From the IMG/VR virus record IMGVR_UViG_3300050132_000130, positions 1-51,174 of that record: a stretch of 51,174 nt of DNA. The stretch is one strand, 5' to 3'. The notes under the pieces were generated by a model, which worked only from the letters and a program-made list of their open reading frames with translations, was not told the DNA's origin and did no database searches. A program made the translations under genes and the position numbers. Of the stretch, positions 1-7,583 are shown piece by piece; within the stretch, counting starts at the first letter, position 1, and every line of letters starts with the position of its first letter. The DNA comes from a virus.

Positions 1-127
1 CCGTCCTCTTGGCTTACAAGCTTCGCCTTGCTCTTTCTAGCCAGAGCAAGAAAATCTCGGAAATGTTTTTCATCTTCCGCGATAACCCCAAGACTTACTA
101 CATGCAAAGCATCACGACACTTGCGGG
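1..127. repeat. Left copy of terminal direct repeat (circular join)
   Basis: These 127 bases are identical to the last 127 bases of the window. The reverse-strand gene crossing the join stays open in frame when the two copies are merged, so the molecule closes as a 51047-bp circle. A length of 127 equals a common maximum assembly k-mer, so the repeat is better read as an assembly overlap than as a packaged terminal repeat. Confidence 0.95.
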
Positions 128-263
128 TTGTCGGACGAAACAATTGATCTAGATCGTCGGGCAAAACAAAAATGGATGCGTCGGGAAAATTAACCCGAAA
201 ATACTCATCCTGACTATCGAGCGTCCGATAGGTATATGAGGAAATTACGGCTTTATCAGTCAT
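1..263 (-). CDS. Degenerate serine-recombinase-like protein, N-terminal part (continues across the join)
   Basis: The first ATG of this reverse-strand gene is at 263-261, with an AAGGTCAAGA leader. The frame runs to base 1 and continues at 51047 down to 50687, giving 207 residues on the circle. The N-terminus (VISSYTYRTLDSQDE) resembles the first strand of serine resolvases (YARVSTDDQ) but leucine or threonine stands where the catalytic serine should be. The segment around residues 53-88 (HVVSLGVIAEDEKHFRDFLA) resembles the resolvase stretch that normally reads 'DRLGRDLRDLLALL'. This is the first gene of the leftward small-gene operon and lies directly downstream of the minus-strand half of the palindromic promoter. 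The gene and its continuity are certain; the family assignment is an inference from motif shape. Confidence 0.85.
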   Translation of the reverse strand, partial: MTDKAVISSYTYRTLDSQDEYFRVNFPDASIFVLPDDLDQLFRPTTRKCRDALHVVSLGVIAEDEKHFRDFLALARKSKAKLVSQED

Positions 264-298
264 TCTTGACCTTGTGGGTTTGATACGCAAGATTGCGC

Positions 299-327
299 TT
301 GACAGGGTATTAAATACTTGGTATTTG
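299..327 (+). promoter_or_regulatory. Sigma70-type promoter reading right
   Basis: TTGACA at 299-304, a 17-base spacer and TATTTG at 322-327 give a near-consensus promoter, with transcription predicted to start around 334. It would drive the candidate structured RNA and the gene at 546. Its -10 lies inside the spacer of the opposite promoter. Confidence 0.65.
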
Positions 328-339
328 ATTGGGTGTCAA
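311..339 (-). promoter_or_regulatory. Sigma70-type promoter reading left, overlapping the rightward one
   Basis: On the reverse strand TTGACA (339-334), a 17-base spacer and TATTTA (316-311) form a strong promoter for the leftward operon starting at 263. The start site is predicted near 304, leaving a leader of about 40 bases. The two promoters are symmetric about base 319: CTTGACA arms at 298-304 and 334-340, and AAATAC/GTATTT arms at 312-317 and 321-326. RNA polymerase cannot occupy both at once, and the palindrome could also serve as an operator. Confidence 0.65.
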
Positions 340-370
340 GACAATAAAAAAGAACTTCACCTCTAACCCC

Positions 371-521
371 AATTTCTACCGAGAGAACCTGCAAAGAGGA
401 TCGTGATCGCAGAGCAGGGGTAAAACAGGATGAGAGGAAACCGCTAGGCCAGCGGGATTATACTTGTCTGAAAGCCGGACGCGGTGGGGAACCTCCGCCC
501 TTCTCGCGGTAGAAATTTGTT
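371..521 (+). ncRNA. Candidate structured noncoding RNA, about 150 nt
   Basis: Bases 371-387 pair with 501-517 in a 17-bp closing stem with one mismatch (382/506). Inside lie several hairpins: CCTGC/GCAGG (388-392 with 414-418), CCGCT/AGCGG around 441-455, GTCTG/CGGAC (466-470 with 476-480) and GCGG..GG/CC..CCGC with a GGAA-type loop at 481-498. The closing stem runs directly into ATTTGTTT, which looks like a terminator tail. A good rightward promoter lies about 40 bases upstream, and no ORF fits the region. I compared it by eye with 6S, RNase P, tmRNA, common riboswitches and small ribozymes and recognised none. A leader function for the gene at 546 is possible but less likely given the U-rich end. 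Confidence 0.55.
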
Positions 522-545
522 TAACATCTAGACCCAAAAATTGCG

Positions 546-848
546 ATGACATGCTTTAGTGAATCCGATCATAAGGCCCGAAAACAGCACCAATGTTTTG
601 GCTGTTTACAAGCTATCGTAAAGGGCGAAATCTATACGCGCTGGGTAGGCATGTGTGATGGAGATTTTTCAACAAGCGCCTATCACAAAGACTGCCGAGA
701 ATTTGAGTCCAAACTGAACCATGAGAACGACCCATATTATGATGACTGGTATCCGCTGTATGAACTCGTTTCAAATGGAGGAAGGGAAATTCTTGACGGC
801 GCACCAGAGGCTGTCAGAGCAAGATTCCCAGAGAGAAAATCTGCTTAA
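546..848 (+). CDS. Small conserved phage protein with Cys/His pairs
   Basis: 100 residues. The N-terminal half has a CFGC pair (residues 17-20) and a later YHKDCREFE segment (near residue 50), with a KGEIYTRWVGMCDGDF core between them. This arrangement recurs in small phage proteins that look like zinc-binding domains, so metal binding is an inference. It is the first gene right of the control region; no clear Shine-Dalgarno precedes the ATG. The C-terminus is acidic and aromatic (YYDDWYPLYEL). Function unknown. Confidence 0.65.
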   Translation: MTCFSESDHKARKQHQCFGCLQAIVKGEIYTRWVGMCDGDFSTSAYHKDCREFESKLNHENDPYYDDWYPLYELVSNGGREILDGAPEAVRARFPERKSA

Positions 849-1019
849 CCCCAGAATTTGTCATGTACACCAAGAGACAACACTATATTGGATGCGCGTT
901 GACGGCATTCTCTGCACTCATGCTGCAGGATATAATCAGGCATTTTTTCCCTAACTTCTGACACCCCTCGCCCCAGTCGCACGGCGATCAAAGCTGCGAC
1001 GAATGAAGGAGACATACCG

Positions 1020-1313
1020 ATGACCGATGAACAAACCCAAGCGACCCTACAAGACACCCCCGATCCTGCGCTGATAAACGAGCAGGTGCGCGCGCAGGCT
1101 ATGGCGAACATGGCAGGGCAGACTCTCGGGCAGATCACGCAGGCCGCGATGCAGTTGCTCACGACGGCGACCTGTAATAACCCGCGCCTGTGCCTGGCTG
1201 TGGCGAACGAATTGTCTCTGATATACGCGGAGGCGTTGCGGCGCGGTCTGATGGTTAATCAGGCGACCGAGAAGGCCGACGAGGCGCCAGCACCGGAGGC
1301 CGCAAATGGCTGA
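1020..1313 (+). CDS. Hypothetical protein, overlaps the GapR-like gene
   Basis: 97 residues, with a strong AAGGAG ribosome-binding site 8 bases before the ATG. The protein is mostly helical and Ala/Gln-rich with a tail ending APAPEAANG, and has no recognisable catalytic motif. It overlaps the next gene by 8 bases, suggesting translational coupling. The 171 bases upstream (849-1019) contain a TATAAT at 931-936 but no convincing -35. Family not recognised. Confidence 0.6.
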   Translation: MTDEQTQATLQDTPDPALINEQVRAQAMANMAGQTLGQITQAAMQLLTTATCNNPRLCLAVANELSLIYAEALRRGLMVNQATEKADEAPAPEAANG

Positions 1314-1554
1314 GGTCGGGGGCGTATCTGGTGAACGGCTGATGTCGTTTATCAAAAGGATTGAAAAACTGAATGAAGATAGGGACGCCGTTACGTCTGA
1401 TTTGACCGAGGTGTACGCGGAAAGCAAGTCGGTAGGATTCGACGTTAAAATCCTGCGCCAGATCGTGAATCTGCGTAAACAAGAGGTTGAGAAGCGGCGC
1501 GAGGAGTCCGAATTATTAGAACTCTACGCGAGTGCAATCGGCCTCGAAACCTAA
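1306..1554 (+). CDS. GapR / DUF2312-family DNA-binding protein
   Basis: 82 residues, matching the usual length of the alphaproteobacterial GapR family, a small helical nucleoid protein that binds overtwisted AT-rich DNA ahead of replication forks. Diagnostic stretches are GVSGERLMSFIKRIEKL (residues 6-22), EVYAESKSVGFDVKILRQIV (residues 35-54) and the LYASAIG end. It is read from within the end of the preceding gene. In a phage it could help the phage's own replication or displace host GapR; that role is inferred. This is the best single pointer to the host class. Confidence 0.85.
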   Translation: MAEVGGVSGERLMSFIKRIEKLNEDRDAVTSDLTEVYAESKSVGFDVKILRQIVNLRKQEVEKRREESELLELYASAIGLET

Positions 1555-1561
1555 CGGGGGA

Positions 1562-1582
1562 CGCCATGCACACCACATGGCG
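1562..1582. terminator. Possible weak stem-loop between convergent genes
   Basis: CGCCATG (1562-1568) pairs perfectly with CATGGCG (1576-1582) across a 7-base loop, in the 31-base gap where the rightward GapR-like gene meets the end of the leftward fibre operon. Neither side has a strong T run, so termination is uncertain. Confidence 0.3.
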
Positions 1583-1585
1583 GTC

Positions 1586-1819
1586 TTACCCTGCCGTTGA
1601 CGGGACGCACGAATAATTAACCGTAAACGTCGCGGCCACAACACTAACCGCCGACGTGATGTTGAAGCCCGTTGTTGTCGCCACGGAACTGCCGATACCG
1701 AAGTTCGTGGAGCCGCCGTTTTCATTCCCTTGGCAAACGTAGGTTGTAGGCGTTGCCGTCCAAGCTGAGGCTATCGAAGCCCCAATCTTCCCATAGCCCT
1801 GTGGTTGCGTGTCGGTCAT
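1586..1819 (-). CDS. Small protein following the S74 fibre gene
   Basis: 77 residues, rich in Thr, Ser, Ala and Gly with two cysteines, beginning MTDTQPQGYGKIG. The ATG overlaps the fibre stop codon (ATGA), so it is coupled to that gene and is the last member of the leftward operon. The composition resembles a beta-rich virion surface protein. Family not recognised; a fibre accessory or cap is a guess from position. Confidence 0.6.
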   Translation of the reverse strand: MTDTQPQGYGKIGASIASAWTATPTTYVCQGNENGGSTNFGIGSSVATTTGFNITSAVSVVAATFTVNYSCVPSTAG

Positions 1820-4800
1820 CTACGCCCCGTGAAAAGCCACTTTATCCTGCTCAAAAACGTGTCGTGAATTGGCACGGCATTTTGTTCATCTTCTAAACCC
1901 TGTATTTCTGTTTGCTCGTCTTGCAAAGCCTTCACCAAAACCGCCGTAAGCTGCATATACCGCACACCCGCAACAGAACCGTCGGGATGCAATCCGATTA
2001 AGCGCGGGTCAATATCGCCAACTTCTTCCGCGATAAGGCCAACCTGTCTACCAAGATGTTCAGGGTTAAATTCAGGCTTCAAGTCATATGACACCGGACG
2101 CATTGCTAGAACTTCGGACAATCCATCGTCAAGGTTCTCGATGTTCATTTTTACTTTCAACGTGGACGAGAGACAGGCTAGCGTCGTGTCAACATTTACA
2201 AGCCCCGTTGAGGTCGTCCAACAAAGAGTGCCCGTCGTGGCTGCGCTTGACGATGCCAGACCCGGCAAGTTCAAAGCCCCATAAAGTGTCGTTGCGGTCG
2301 TCGTCCCACTCAACCCTATTTCCGTGGTGTTGCTGCCAAGACCCACACCACCGATTGCGATTGAACCTGTGTCCCCTGCGGCATTCGTCGTCGTCGTTGC
2401 GCTTGTGCCGATTAGGATATTGTTGGAGCCTGTGTTTAGCGTTGTACTCGCCACCCCTGTGCCGATAACAGTGTTAGAAGATCCCGACCAAGATGCTGTT
2501 GAGCATGAGCCCCGCCCGACACAAGTATTACTCGCGGCTGCACCAGTTATGCCGCTTAAAGCGGTTCTTCCTAACGCGGTATTGCCACTGCCAGTTAACT
2601 GTGCCCCATTAAAAGTCCCAGAATTAGCACCGAAAAAAGTATTTGTACTGCCAGAACTAATCGCCGCCCCGGCTCCTTGCCCGACACATGTATCTTCCGC
2701 GCCAGAGGTAACATTCTTACATGCGGCATTACCAAATGCAGTATCCGTTATCGCCGCTGATGTCATAGTGGCAGACAAAGCATTGTACCCGAAGGCCGTA
2801 GCGTTATAGGCTGCTTTTGCACTCATCCCAGATAGTGCCGACGAGCCTGCTGCAACACTTGCGCCGAAAGTGGTGTCATAGGGTGAGAATAATACAGCGG
2901 GTTGTCCTGCGATATTATATCCGTATTGAGTATTTTGATACCCCGTCTTCGTTGTACTGTATTGCCCTATATAGGGCAAAAGCACTGGCGTGATCGCTGC
3001 CGCAAAGTCCTCGTATCCCACCATATTGGGGTGAACATTATCGCCCGCACTTTCACCTAAAGTAACCATTTGACTATAGGACACAAGCCGAGCCCACTCA
3101 TCTACAATAGGCAACCCGGACACATTGGCTGAATTGTTGTTTGCTGCCGCGAGAGAATACATAGCAGAAATAATAGCTGCCTGTACGGCTTGTGATGCCG
3201 ACCCTATGGCTGACGGTGCAGGAGTAAGGATAATAACATCTGCATTTGCAGAATTTTCCGCAGCCGTAATCAGGGTTTGCATATTTGTCGTGTACGCAGA
3301 CGGAGTAATTCCGTTTAGCCAATCATTTATCCCGAGATCAAACACAAACGCGCTGCACCCAAGAGAGTTATTTTTTATAATAGAAACTGCGTCCCATCCA
3401 GCCGTTCCGTTAGTGGCTGACCAATCACCAGATTTAGAACCCGACCACCCAAGATTAACCATGTGCACGGAACTTTTAGTACTATCATATGTTGAAAAAC
3501 CTATGATGAACACGCTACCTGAAACCCAATTAAGATTTACGGTGTTGGCACCAAGAGAACCCGTGATTGTAACAGACCCTATACCTGACGTTCCTGCTGT
3601 GGCCTGCGAAGTGTTCGAACCGCCGTTTAGATTATAATTAAATGAACCGAGGCCGCTATCAATTCTGTAATACACAATAAACGTATCCACGGGGGTAGGA
3701 GCCGTGTACGCCAAGCTTGCTGTAGTAGATGTTGCTGTAAACATGGCTCCGCCTATTGTGGCTTGCGGAGATAGCGTTTCAGACCACCCAGAACCGACCG
3801 TCAGAACATTTGTAAAGCCGCTATGTTTTGTTCCCGGTCCGTCGCCTATGAAATTATTGACATCTGCCATAACGCCTGCATTTCTAAATGCCTGCATAAC
3901 TTGTCCGGGCATACTGTTATAGTAAATTGGAGACGTTGATCCTTGTCCGGTTGTCGTGCTGTCGCCAATCCAGCAAATATTCGTGTTACCAGTTCCCGTA
4001 GGGTTAGCAAGCACGCTATTTACAGCCGCTTTGAGGTGTGGGAGTGACAACGCGTAATTTGTGGTGATGTTGTTTATAGCTCCCGATCCACTCGTCGCCC
4101 CCGTCCCCCCGTTCGCCAAGGGGAGTGTGCCGGTGACGCCAGTGGTCAGGGGCAATCCGGTCAAATTTGTCGCCACGCCAGAGTTCGGCGTACCAAGTAG
4201 CGGCGTCGTCATCGAGCATGATGTAGTCAGACATACCGAGCCGCTACCCGACGAACCTGTCCATGTTGGAGCGGTTGCCGCGCTGCCGCTTCCTGTGCTG
4301 GACAAGAATTTCGGGGTTGTCGTCGTGTTTCCTGCAAGCCGCGTAGGTGCGCCGGATGCTGCGCCGTACACCATGTCGCCGAGCGTCGTCGCCACGGTTT
4401 CGTAAAATGATGTGAAGGCGTTCGCAACCGATGTTTGACCAGTGCCGCCGTTTGCCCCAACGAGCGTACCCGCAAGCGTTATCGCGCCGGACGTAGCCGA
4501 ATTTGGAGTAAGGCCAGTCGTCCCGCCGTTAAATGTCGTGACGCCAGTTGAAGCCGTGAGATACGCCGCTCCATTGCTGAGTTGATTATTATTCGTGATC
4601 GGCGTCACGGTGCAATTGATGATCGTGCCGTTCGTCAAGCACCAATCGCCGTTCGTTAACGTGTTGGCGTGAAGCTCCGTTACGTTCAACGTAAGACTGC
4701 CCGCCGTGTTGGTAGCGTCCCCCGTGTGCGCTGGCTCCTGCGCGGCTTGTAGGGTGCCGCTGGCATAACTTGAAAGATTGATTGCCGTTCCGTTCCATGT

Positions 4801-5361
4801 TCCCGCCGTGATCGTGCCGACCGTCGCAATGTCGGTGCCGACAAGTTTCGACGCGGCAATGCTGCCCGCGAGCATGGCATTCGTGACGACACCGGACGCG
4901 ATGGCAGTTGCATTCCCGACACTCGTCACATTGCCGGTCAAATTGGCATTTGTTATGACCGTCGCCGCATTCCCGACCGATGTCACGCCGCCAGTTAGAT
5001 TTGCGTTCGTCGTCACTGTGGCCGCGTTTCCGCTGATGCTGCCTGTGATCGTGTTTGAAAATGTATCGTTGCCACCAAAGGTCAGGTTACCATTGAGCAA
5101 GCCGAGGACGGCTCCCGACGTCCCGGTCTGCAACGAAGTTCCCCACGCGCTGCCTGTCGATACTGCCACGCCTGCGCCCGGATAAATCTGCACGAACGGC
5201 GCGCCGCCATCACCAACCTGATCTTTGGCCGTCCATGTTGCGTAATGCCCCGGGGTGACGCTACCGACTTGCTGGACACCGGATGATGTTGGGGTGCCTG
5301 CAAATGCTGCGGAAATTATCGCGGCGAAAGATATGGCAATAACGAGAAGTTCTTTTTTCAT
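1816..5361 (-). CDS. Tail fibre with signal peptide, SGNH hydrolase domain and S74 chaperone
   Basis: 1181 residues. Residues 1-21 (MKKELLVIAISFAAIISAAFA) form a textbook Sec signal peptide with an AFA cleavage site, unusual for a virion protein. Residues 20-130 resemble fibre shafts with repeated TNANLTG.VTSVGNA units. An SGNH/GDSL hydrolase domain follows: block I GDS at 466-468, LGIND in the middle and the DNVH pair D774/H777, so it could cut host surface glycans or esters. Residues about 860-1040 carry YadA-like head repeats (NTAFG, NTALG, NTVIG). The C-terminal 116 residues match peptidase S74 intramolecular chaperones (LSSTLKVKMNIENL, GLIAEEV, YMQLTAVLVKAL), with likely self-cleavage at Ser1065/1066. 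It lies far from the baseplate genes, in the helicase/methyltransferase operon. Confidence 0.85.
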   Translation of the reverse strand: MKKELLVIAISFAAIISAAFAGTPTSSGVQQVGSVTPGHYATWTAKDQVGDGGAPFVQIYPGAGVAVSTGSAWGTSLQTGTSGAVLGLLNGNLTFGGNDTFSNTITGSISGNAATVTTNANLTGGVTSVGNAATVITNANLTGNVTSVGNATAIASGVVTNAMLAGSIAASKLVGTDIATVGTITAGTWNGTAINLSSYASGTLQAAQEPAHTGDATNTAGSLTLNVTELHANTLTNGDWCLTNGTIINCTVTPITNNNQLSNGAAYLTASTGVTTFNGGTTGLTPNSATSGAITLAGTLVGANGGTGQTSVANAFTSFYETVATTLGDMVYGAASGAPTRLAGNTTTTPKFLSSTGSGSAATAPTWTGSSGSGSVCLTTSCSMTTPLLGTPNSGVATNLTGLPLTTGVTGTLPLANGGTGATSGSGAINNITTNYALSLPHLKAAVNSVLANPTGTGNTNICWIGDSTTTGQGSTSPIYYNSMPGQVMQAFRNAGVMADVNNFIGDGPGTKHSGFTNVLTVGSGWSETLSPQATIGGAMFTATSTTASLAYTAPTPVDTFIVYYRIDSGLGSFNYNLNGGSNTSQATAGTSGIGSVTITGSLGANTVNLNWVSGSVFIIGFSTYDSTKSSVHMVNLGWSGSKSGDWSATNGTAGWDAVSIIKNNSLGCSAFVFDLGINDWLNGITPSAYTTNMQTLITAAENSANADVIILTPAPSAIGSASQAVQAAIISAMYSLAAANNNSANVSGLPIVDEWARLVSYSQMVTLGESAGDNVHPNMVGYEDFAAAITPVLLPYIGQYSTTKTGYQNTQYGYNIAGQPAVLFSPYDTTFGASVAAGSSALSGMSAKAAYNATAFGYNALSATMTSAAITDTAFGNAACKNVTSGAEDTCVGQGAGAAISSGSTNTFFGANSGTFNGAQLTGSGNTALGRTALSGITGAAASNTCVGRGSCSTASWSGSSNTVIGTGVASTTLNTGSNNILIGTSATTTTNAAGDTGSIAIGGVGLGSNTTEIGLSGTTTATTLYGALNLPGLASSSAATTGTLCWTTSTGLVNVDTTLACLSSTLKVKMNIENLDDGLSEVLAMRPVSYDLKPEFNPEHLGRQVGLIAEEVGDIDPRLIGLHPDGSVAGVRYMQLTAVLVKALQDEQTEIQGLEDEQNAVPIHDTFLSRIKWLFTGRR

Positions 5362-5775
5362 TTAATTCAACTCCCAAACGCCGACGATCGACGTTACAAT
5401 CCATTGTGTTGCCGATATTAACGTGACTGTAACAAAATTTCCAACAGTGTTCGATGAAATAGAGCCGCCGGACGAGGATGAGTCGGCGCCGTTCGTGATT
5501 GTTACTCCGGGTGGCGCGACAAGAGACAGTGTTTCAGCGGCGACAACCAAAGCAGAGATTGCCACTGGATAAAACGTCGAGGGCGCGGCAGGCAGTGTGA
5601 GATCAACTTCCGCTATCGCACCTGTGTTGGTAAACATAGTTCCGCTCTGGGTAAGAGATAACCCCGCCGATGCTGTCAGCGGCACTACGCCAGAGAATGG
5701 CAACCCAGACGCCCCCTGCGGGCCGCCTGATGCAACAACAAATGTGACTGAATTTCCGATGCCTGAAAAACTCAT
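5362..5775 (-). CDS. Putative virion surface/fibre-associated protein
   Basis: 137 residues from the ATG at 5775, which overlaps the upstream stop as ATGA; longer in-frame starts lie inside the upstream gene. Gly/Ser/Thr/Val-rich beta-type sequence (SGIGNSVTFVVASGGPQG, VDLTLPAAPSTFYPV) typical of tail tip or fibre decorations. The stop codon directly abuts the start of the large fibre gene. Role inferred from composition and position. Confidence 0.6.
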   Translation of the reverse strand: MSFSGIGNSVTFVVASGGPQGASGLPFSGVVPLTASAGLSLTQSGTMFTNTGAIAEVDLTLPAAPSTFYPVAISALVVAAETLSLVAPPGVTITNGADSSSSGGSISSNTVGNFVTVTLISATQWIVTSIVGVWELN

Positions 5776-6155
5776 GGAACCACCGTGATGGGTTTTGTTA
5801 TTGTGATTGCACCCGTTATGTATTGGTTTTCGACAGGTGGAGATGTCTGGTATTCGATCCAAACATCGTATGGATATGTGCCGATTGACATGCCTGCTGT
5901 GGTTGTGCTGCTGATATTGATAGAGAACTGTCCGGCGGGTGCATCAGTCACCGTAATGCCGCCGTTTCCAGTTGAGAGCAGCAACGGCGTTGGTGTGGCA
6001 ATCGTCATTTTAATCGAACATCCGGTTAAATTCACCGGAGTCGAGTTAATCGCCATCGTCAACGCCAAAGAAACGTCGTCACCCTGCACGAATGCGGCAT
6101 TTAACTGCTGTGCCCCTGCCGAGCCTGTGACTGAAACTTGGAGCATGAATACCAC
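5772..6155 (-). CDS. Putative baseplate/receptor-module protein (BppU-like fold)
   Basis: 127 residues; an alternative start nine bases downstream (MLQVSV) is equally plausible because neither has a clear ribosome-binding site. Segments such as FVQGDDVSLALTMAINSTPV, GCSIKMTIAT and YPYDVWIEYQ resemble small immunoglobulin-like domains found in baseplate upper proteins. It opens the fibre cluster after the VRR-NUC gene. Structural assignment is an inference. Confidence 0.55.
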   Translation of the reverse strand: MVFMLQVSVTGSAGAQQLNAAFVQGDDVSLALTMAINSTPVNLTGCSIKMTIATPTPLLLSTGNGGITVTDAPAGQFSINISSTTTAGMSIGTYPYDVWIEYQTSPPVENQYITGAITITKPITVVP

Positions 6156-6180
6156 ATATAGTTGCGAGTCGCAGGATATA

Positions 6181-6534
6181 TCAACGGGTGGTGTTTTGCA
6201 ATAGCGCCGCAGCCTCGTCGGGGGAGAACGCTACGCCAGCGATGCCGCCGGATGCCTTGACATGGTTTAGGAAATTTAGTTGGTGCGCCGATAGCTTGCC
6301 GCCGACATCCTTACATTCAATCGCGGTAAAGACGGCCAGCGTCATTCCGAGGTGAGATTCGGTTATTTTAACCTTTTGGAAGCCTATCAGATCGGCACCA
6401 CCCGGGTTTGCCACGCCAAATTTGACGGGGATGCCGCGTCGGTCTGGGAGGATGCCGCAATTGTTACGCCAGACGGTGACGCCCAACTCGGAACATCTCA
6501 GCATTATCCGGCGGAGGACGTTGGATTCGGACAT
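6181..6534 (-). CDS. VRR-NUC domain nuclease
   Basis: 117 residues covering the whole VRR-NUC fold: GILPDRRGIPVKFGVANPGG, ADLIGFQ, AIECKDVGGKLSAHQLNFL and GGIAGVAFS. The catalytic PD-(D/E)xK elements correspond to D of GGADLIG and E-C-K of AIECK. Phage VRR-NUC proteins of this size are stand-alone nucleases usually next to helicases and are thought to act on branched DNA. Here it follows a methyltransferase and a DEAD/DEAH helicase in one operon, and precedes the fibre genes. Confidence 0.85.
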   Translation of the reverse strand: MSESNVLRRIMLRCSELGVTVWRNNCGILPDRRGIPVKFGVANPGGADLIGFQKVKITESHLGMTLAVFTAIECKDVGGKLSAHQLNFLNHVKASGGIAGVAFSPDEAAALLQNTTR

Positions 6535-6555
6535 CCGGCGAGGATAGGGGGCGAA

Positions 6556-7260
6556 TCAGAACAGTTCAATCTGTTTGGCGGCGGATTCGATGCGGCGCAG
6601 TCCGGCCTCGAACCATTTCTCTGATTTTTCGATGCCGATGTACCGACGACCGGCCTTGATCGCCGCGACGCCGGATGAGAACACGCCAGCGAACGGATCA
6701 CATACGAGTTCGCCGGTCTGAGTGCTGTTTTCGATGTAGGATTGGAATAGGGCGACGGGTTTCTGCGTGGGATGACCTGAATCGTCATCGACCTGGGGGC
6801 ATCGAATGAGTTGTTTTGAGCCGCAATCGTTGATATATTTTGCCTTACCCTTGAAGAAAAACCCCGTAAATTCTAAATTTTTCATGAACCAGCGGTTCGG
6901 TGTTGCCGTCACCTTATCCCACACGAGCAGGTTATGAAATTTGAATCCCGCCACCTCAGCTGCGTTGAGCATGGGCTGGACATTGCGGTTATTTGCCATG
7001 ATGTAAGCATGTCCCGCCGGGAGAGCCGCCGACAATAACGGCATGAAATCCGGCCAGTCAATATCGCAATCGACGATCGACCCAGAATTGTCGTATGTCC
7101 CGCGCGCGAAACAGCCGCCCATCTCTCCGGTTGTATTGCCGCCGGATTCTAGTTTATATGGGGGGTCACAGCATATCATATCGACCGTGCCAATCGTCGG
7201 CAGGATTTCCATACTGTCGCCGCAGATCAGAGTCGCGCCGCCGATTATTTCCGTTCTCAT
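6556..7260 (-). CDS. Site-specific DNA methyltransferase (DPPY type)
   Basis: 234 residues. Motif IV DPPY is at residues 32-35; the SAM-binding DPFAG stretch (about residues 193-197) and GRRYIGIEKSEKW come last, the beta-class order (N6-adenine or N4-cytosine). HPTQKPVALFQSYI is also characteristic. Starts by ATGA overlap with the DUF7768 gene. One of three methyltransferases in this genome; probably protects phage DNA from host restriction or marks it. Target site cannot be read from sequence. Confidence 0.85.
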   Translation of the reverse strand: MRTEIIGGATLICGDSMEILPTIGTVDMICCDPPYKLESGGNTTGEMGGCFARGTYDNSGSIVDCDIDWPDFMPLLSAALPAGHAYIMANNRNVQPMLNAAEVAGFKFHNLLVWDKVTATPNRWFMKNLEFTGFFFKGKAKYINDCGSKQLIRCPQVDDDSGHPTQKPVALFQSYIENSTQTGELVCDPFAGVFSSGVAAIKAGRRYIGIEKSEKWFEAGLRRIESAAKQIELF

Positions 7261-7583
7261 TCCGTTACCCCGATCGTGCGGTATTCAATTATAACGCATC
7301 TTTCCTTCGCCTTGGCTATAGCTGCGTCGACTCCCCTTGACGTTCCCCGATCCGTATAAACAACCATTTTGCAGGCCACGTCCAGCCACGCCAAACCAGC
7401 CGCGATGCCGTGCGCGCGCTCCTCTGGTATATTTTCGTCAAGGATGCCCGGCTGCGTATATAATAAATGGCTGGCAATCGGACTCTCGCCGCGCATAAGG
7501 CTGTCTCTCACGCATCGCCTCGCATAGGAAGTATTTGCCTCTATGTCTCCCGCGTAAGGCGATTCAATAATAACTAGTTTCAT
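7257..7583 (-). CDS. DUF7768 / DUF4406-like nucleotide-hydrolase-fold protein
   Basis: 108 residues matching the short phage family that begins KLVIIESPYAGDI and continues YARRCVRDSLMRGESPIASHLLYTQPG and VVYTDRGTSRGVDAAI. The fold resembles nucleoside 2-deoxyribosyltransferases, suggesting a role in nucleotide or DNA-base metabolism; that is unproven for this family. It overlaps both neighbours by four bases, so it is translated together with the helicase and methyltransferase. Confidence 0.75.
   Translation of the reverse strand: MKLVIIESPYAGDIEANTSYARRCVRDSLMRGESPIASHLLYTQPGILDENIPEERAHGIAAGLAWLDVACKMVVYTDRGTSRGVDAAIAKAKERCVIIEYRTIGVTE

Noticed and set aside
1-127. Terminal repeat as packaged direct terminal repeat
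   Set aside because: Length 127 equals a common assembly k-mer and a gene reads through the merged join; a GpA-type terminase also argues against long direct terminal repeats.
371-521. Known ribozyme, RNase P, 6S or riboswitch
   Set aside because: I looked for hammerhead CUGAUGA/GAAA, RNase P core, 6S and cobalamin/TPP signatures on both strands and found none convincing; left as unassigned.
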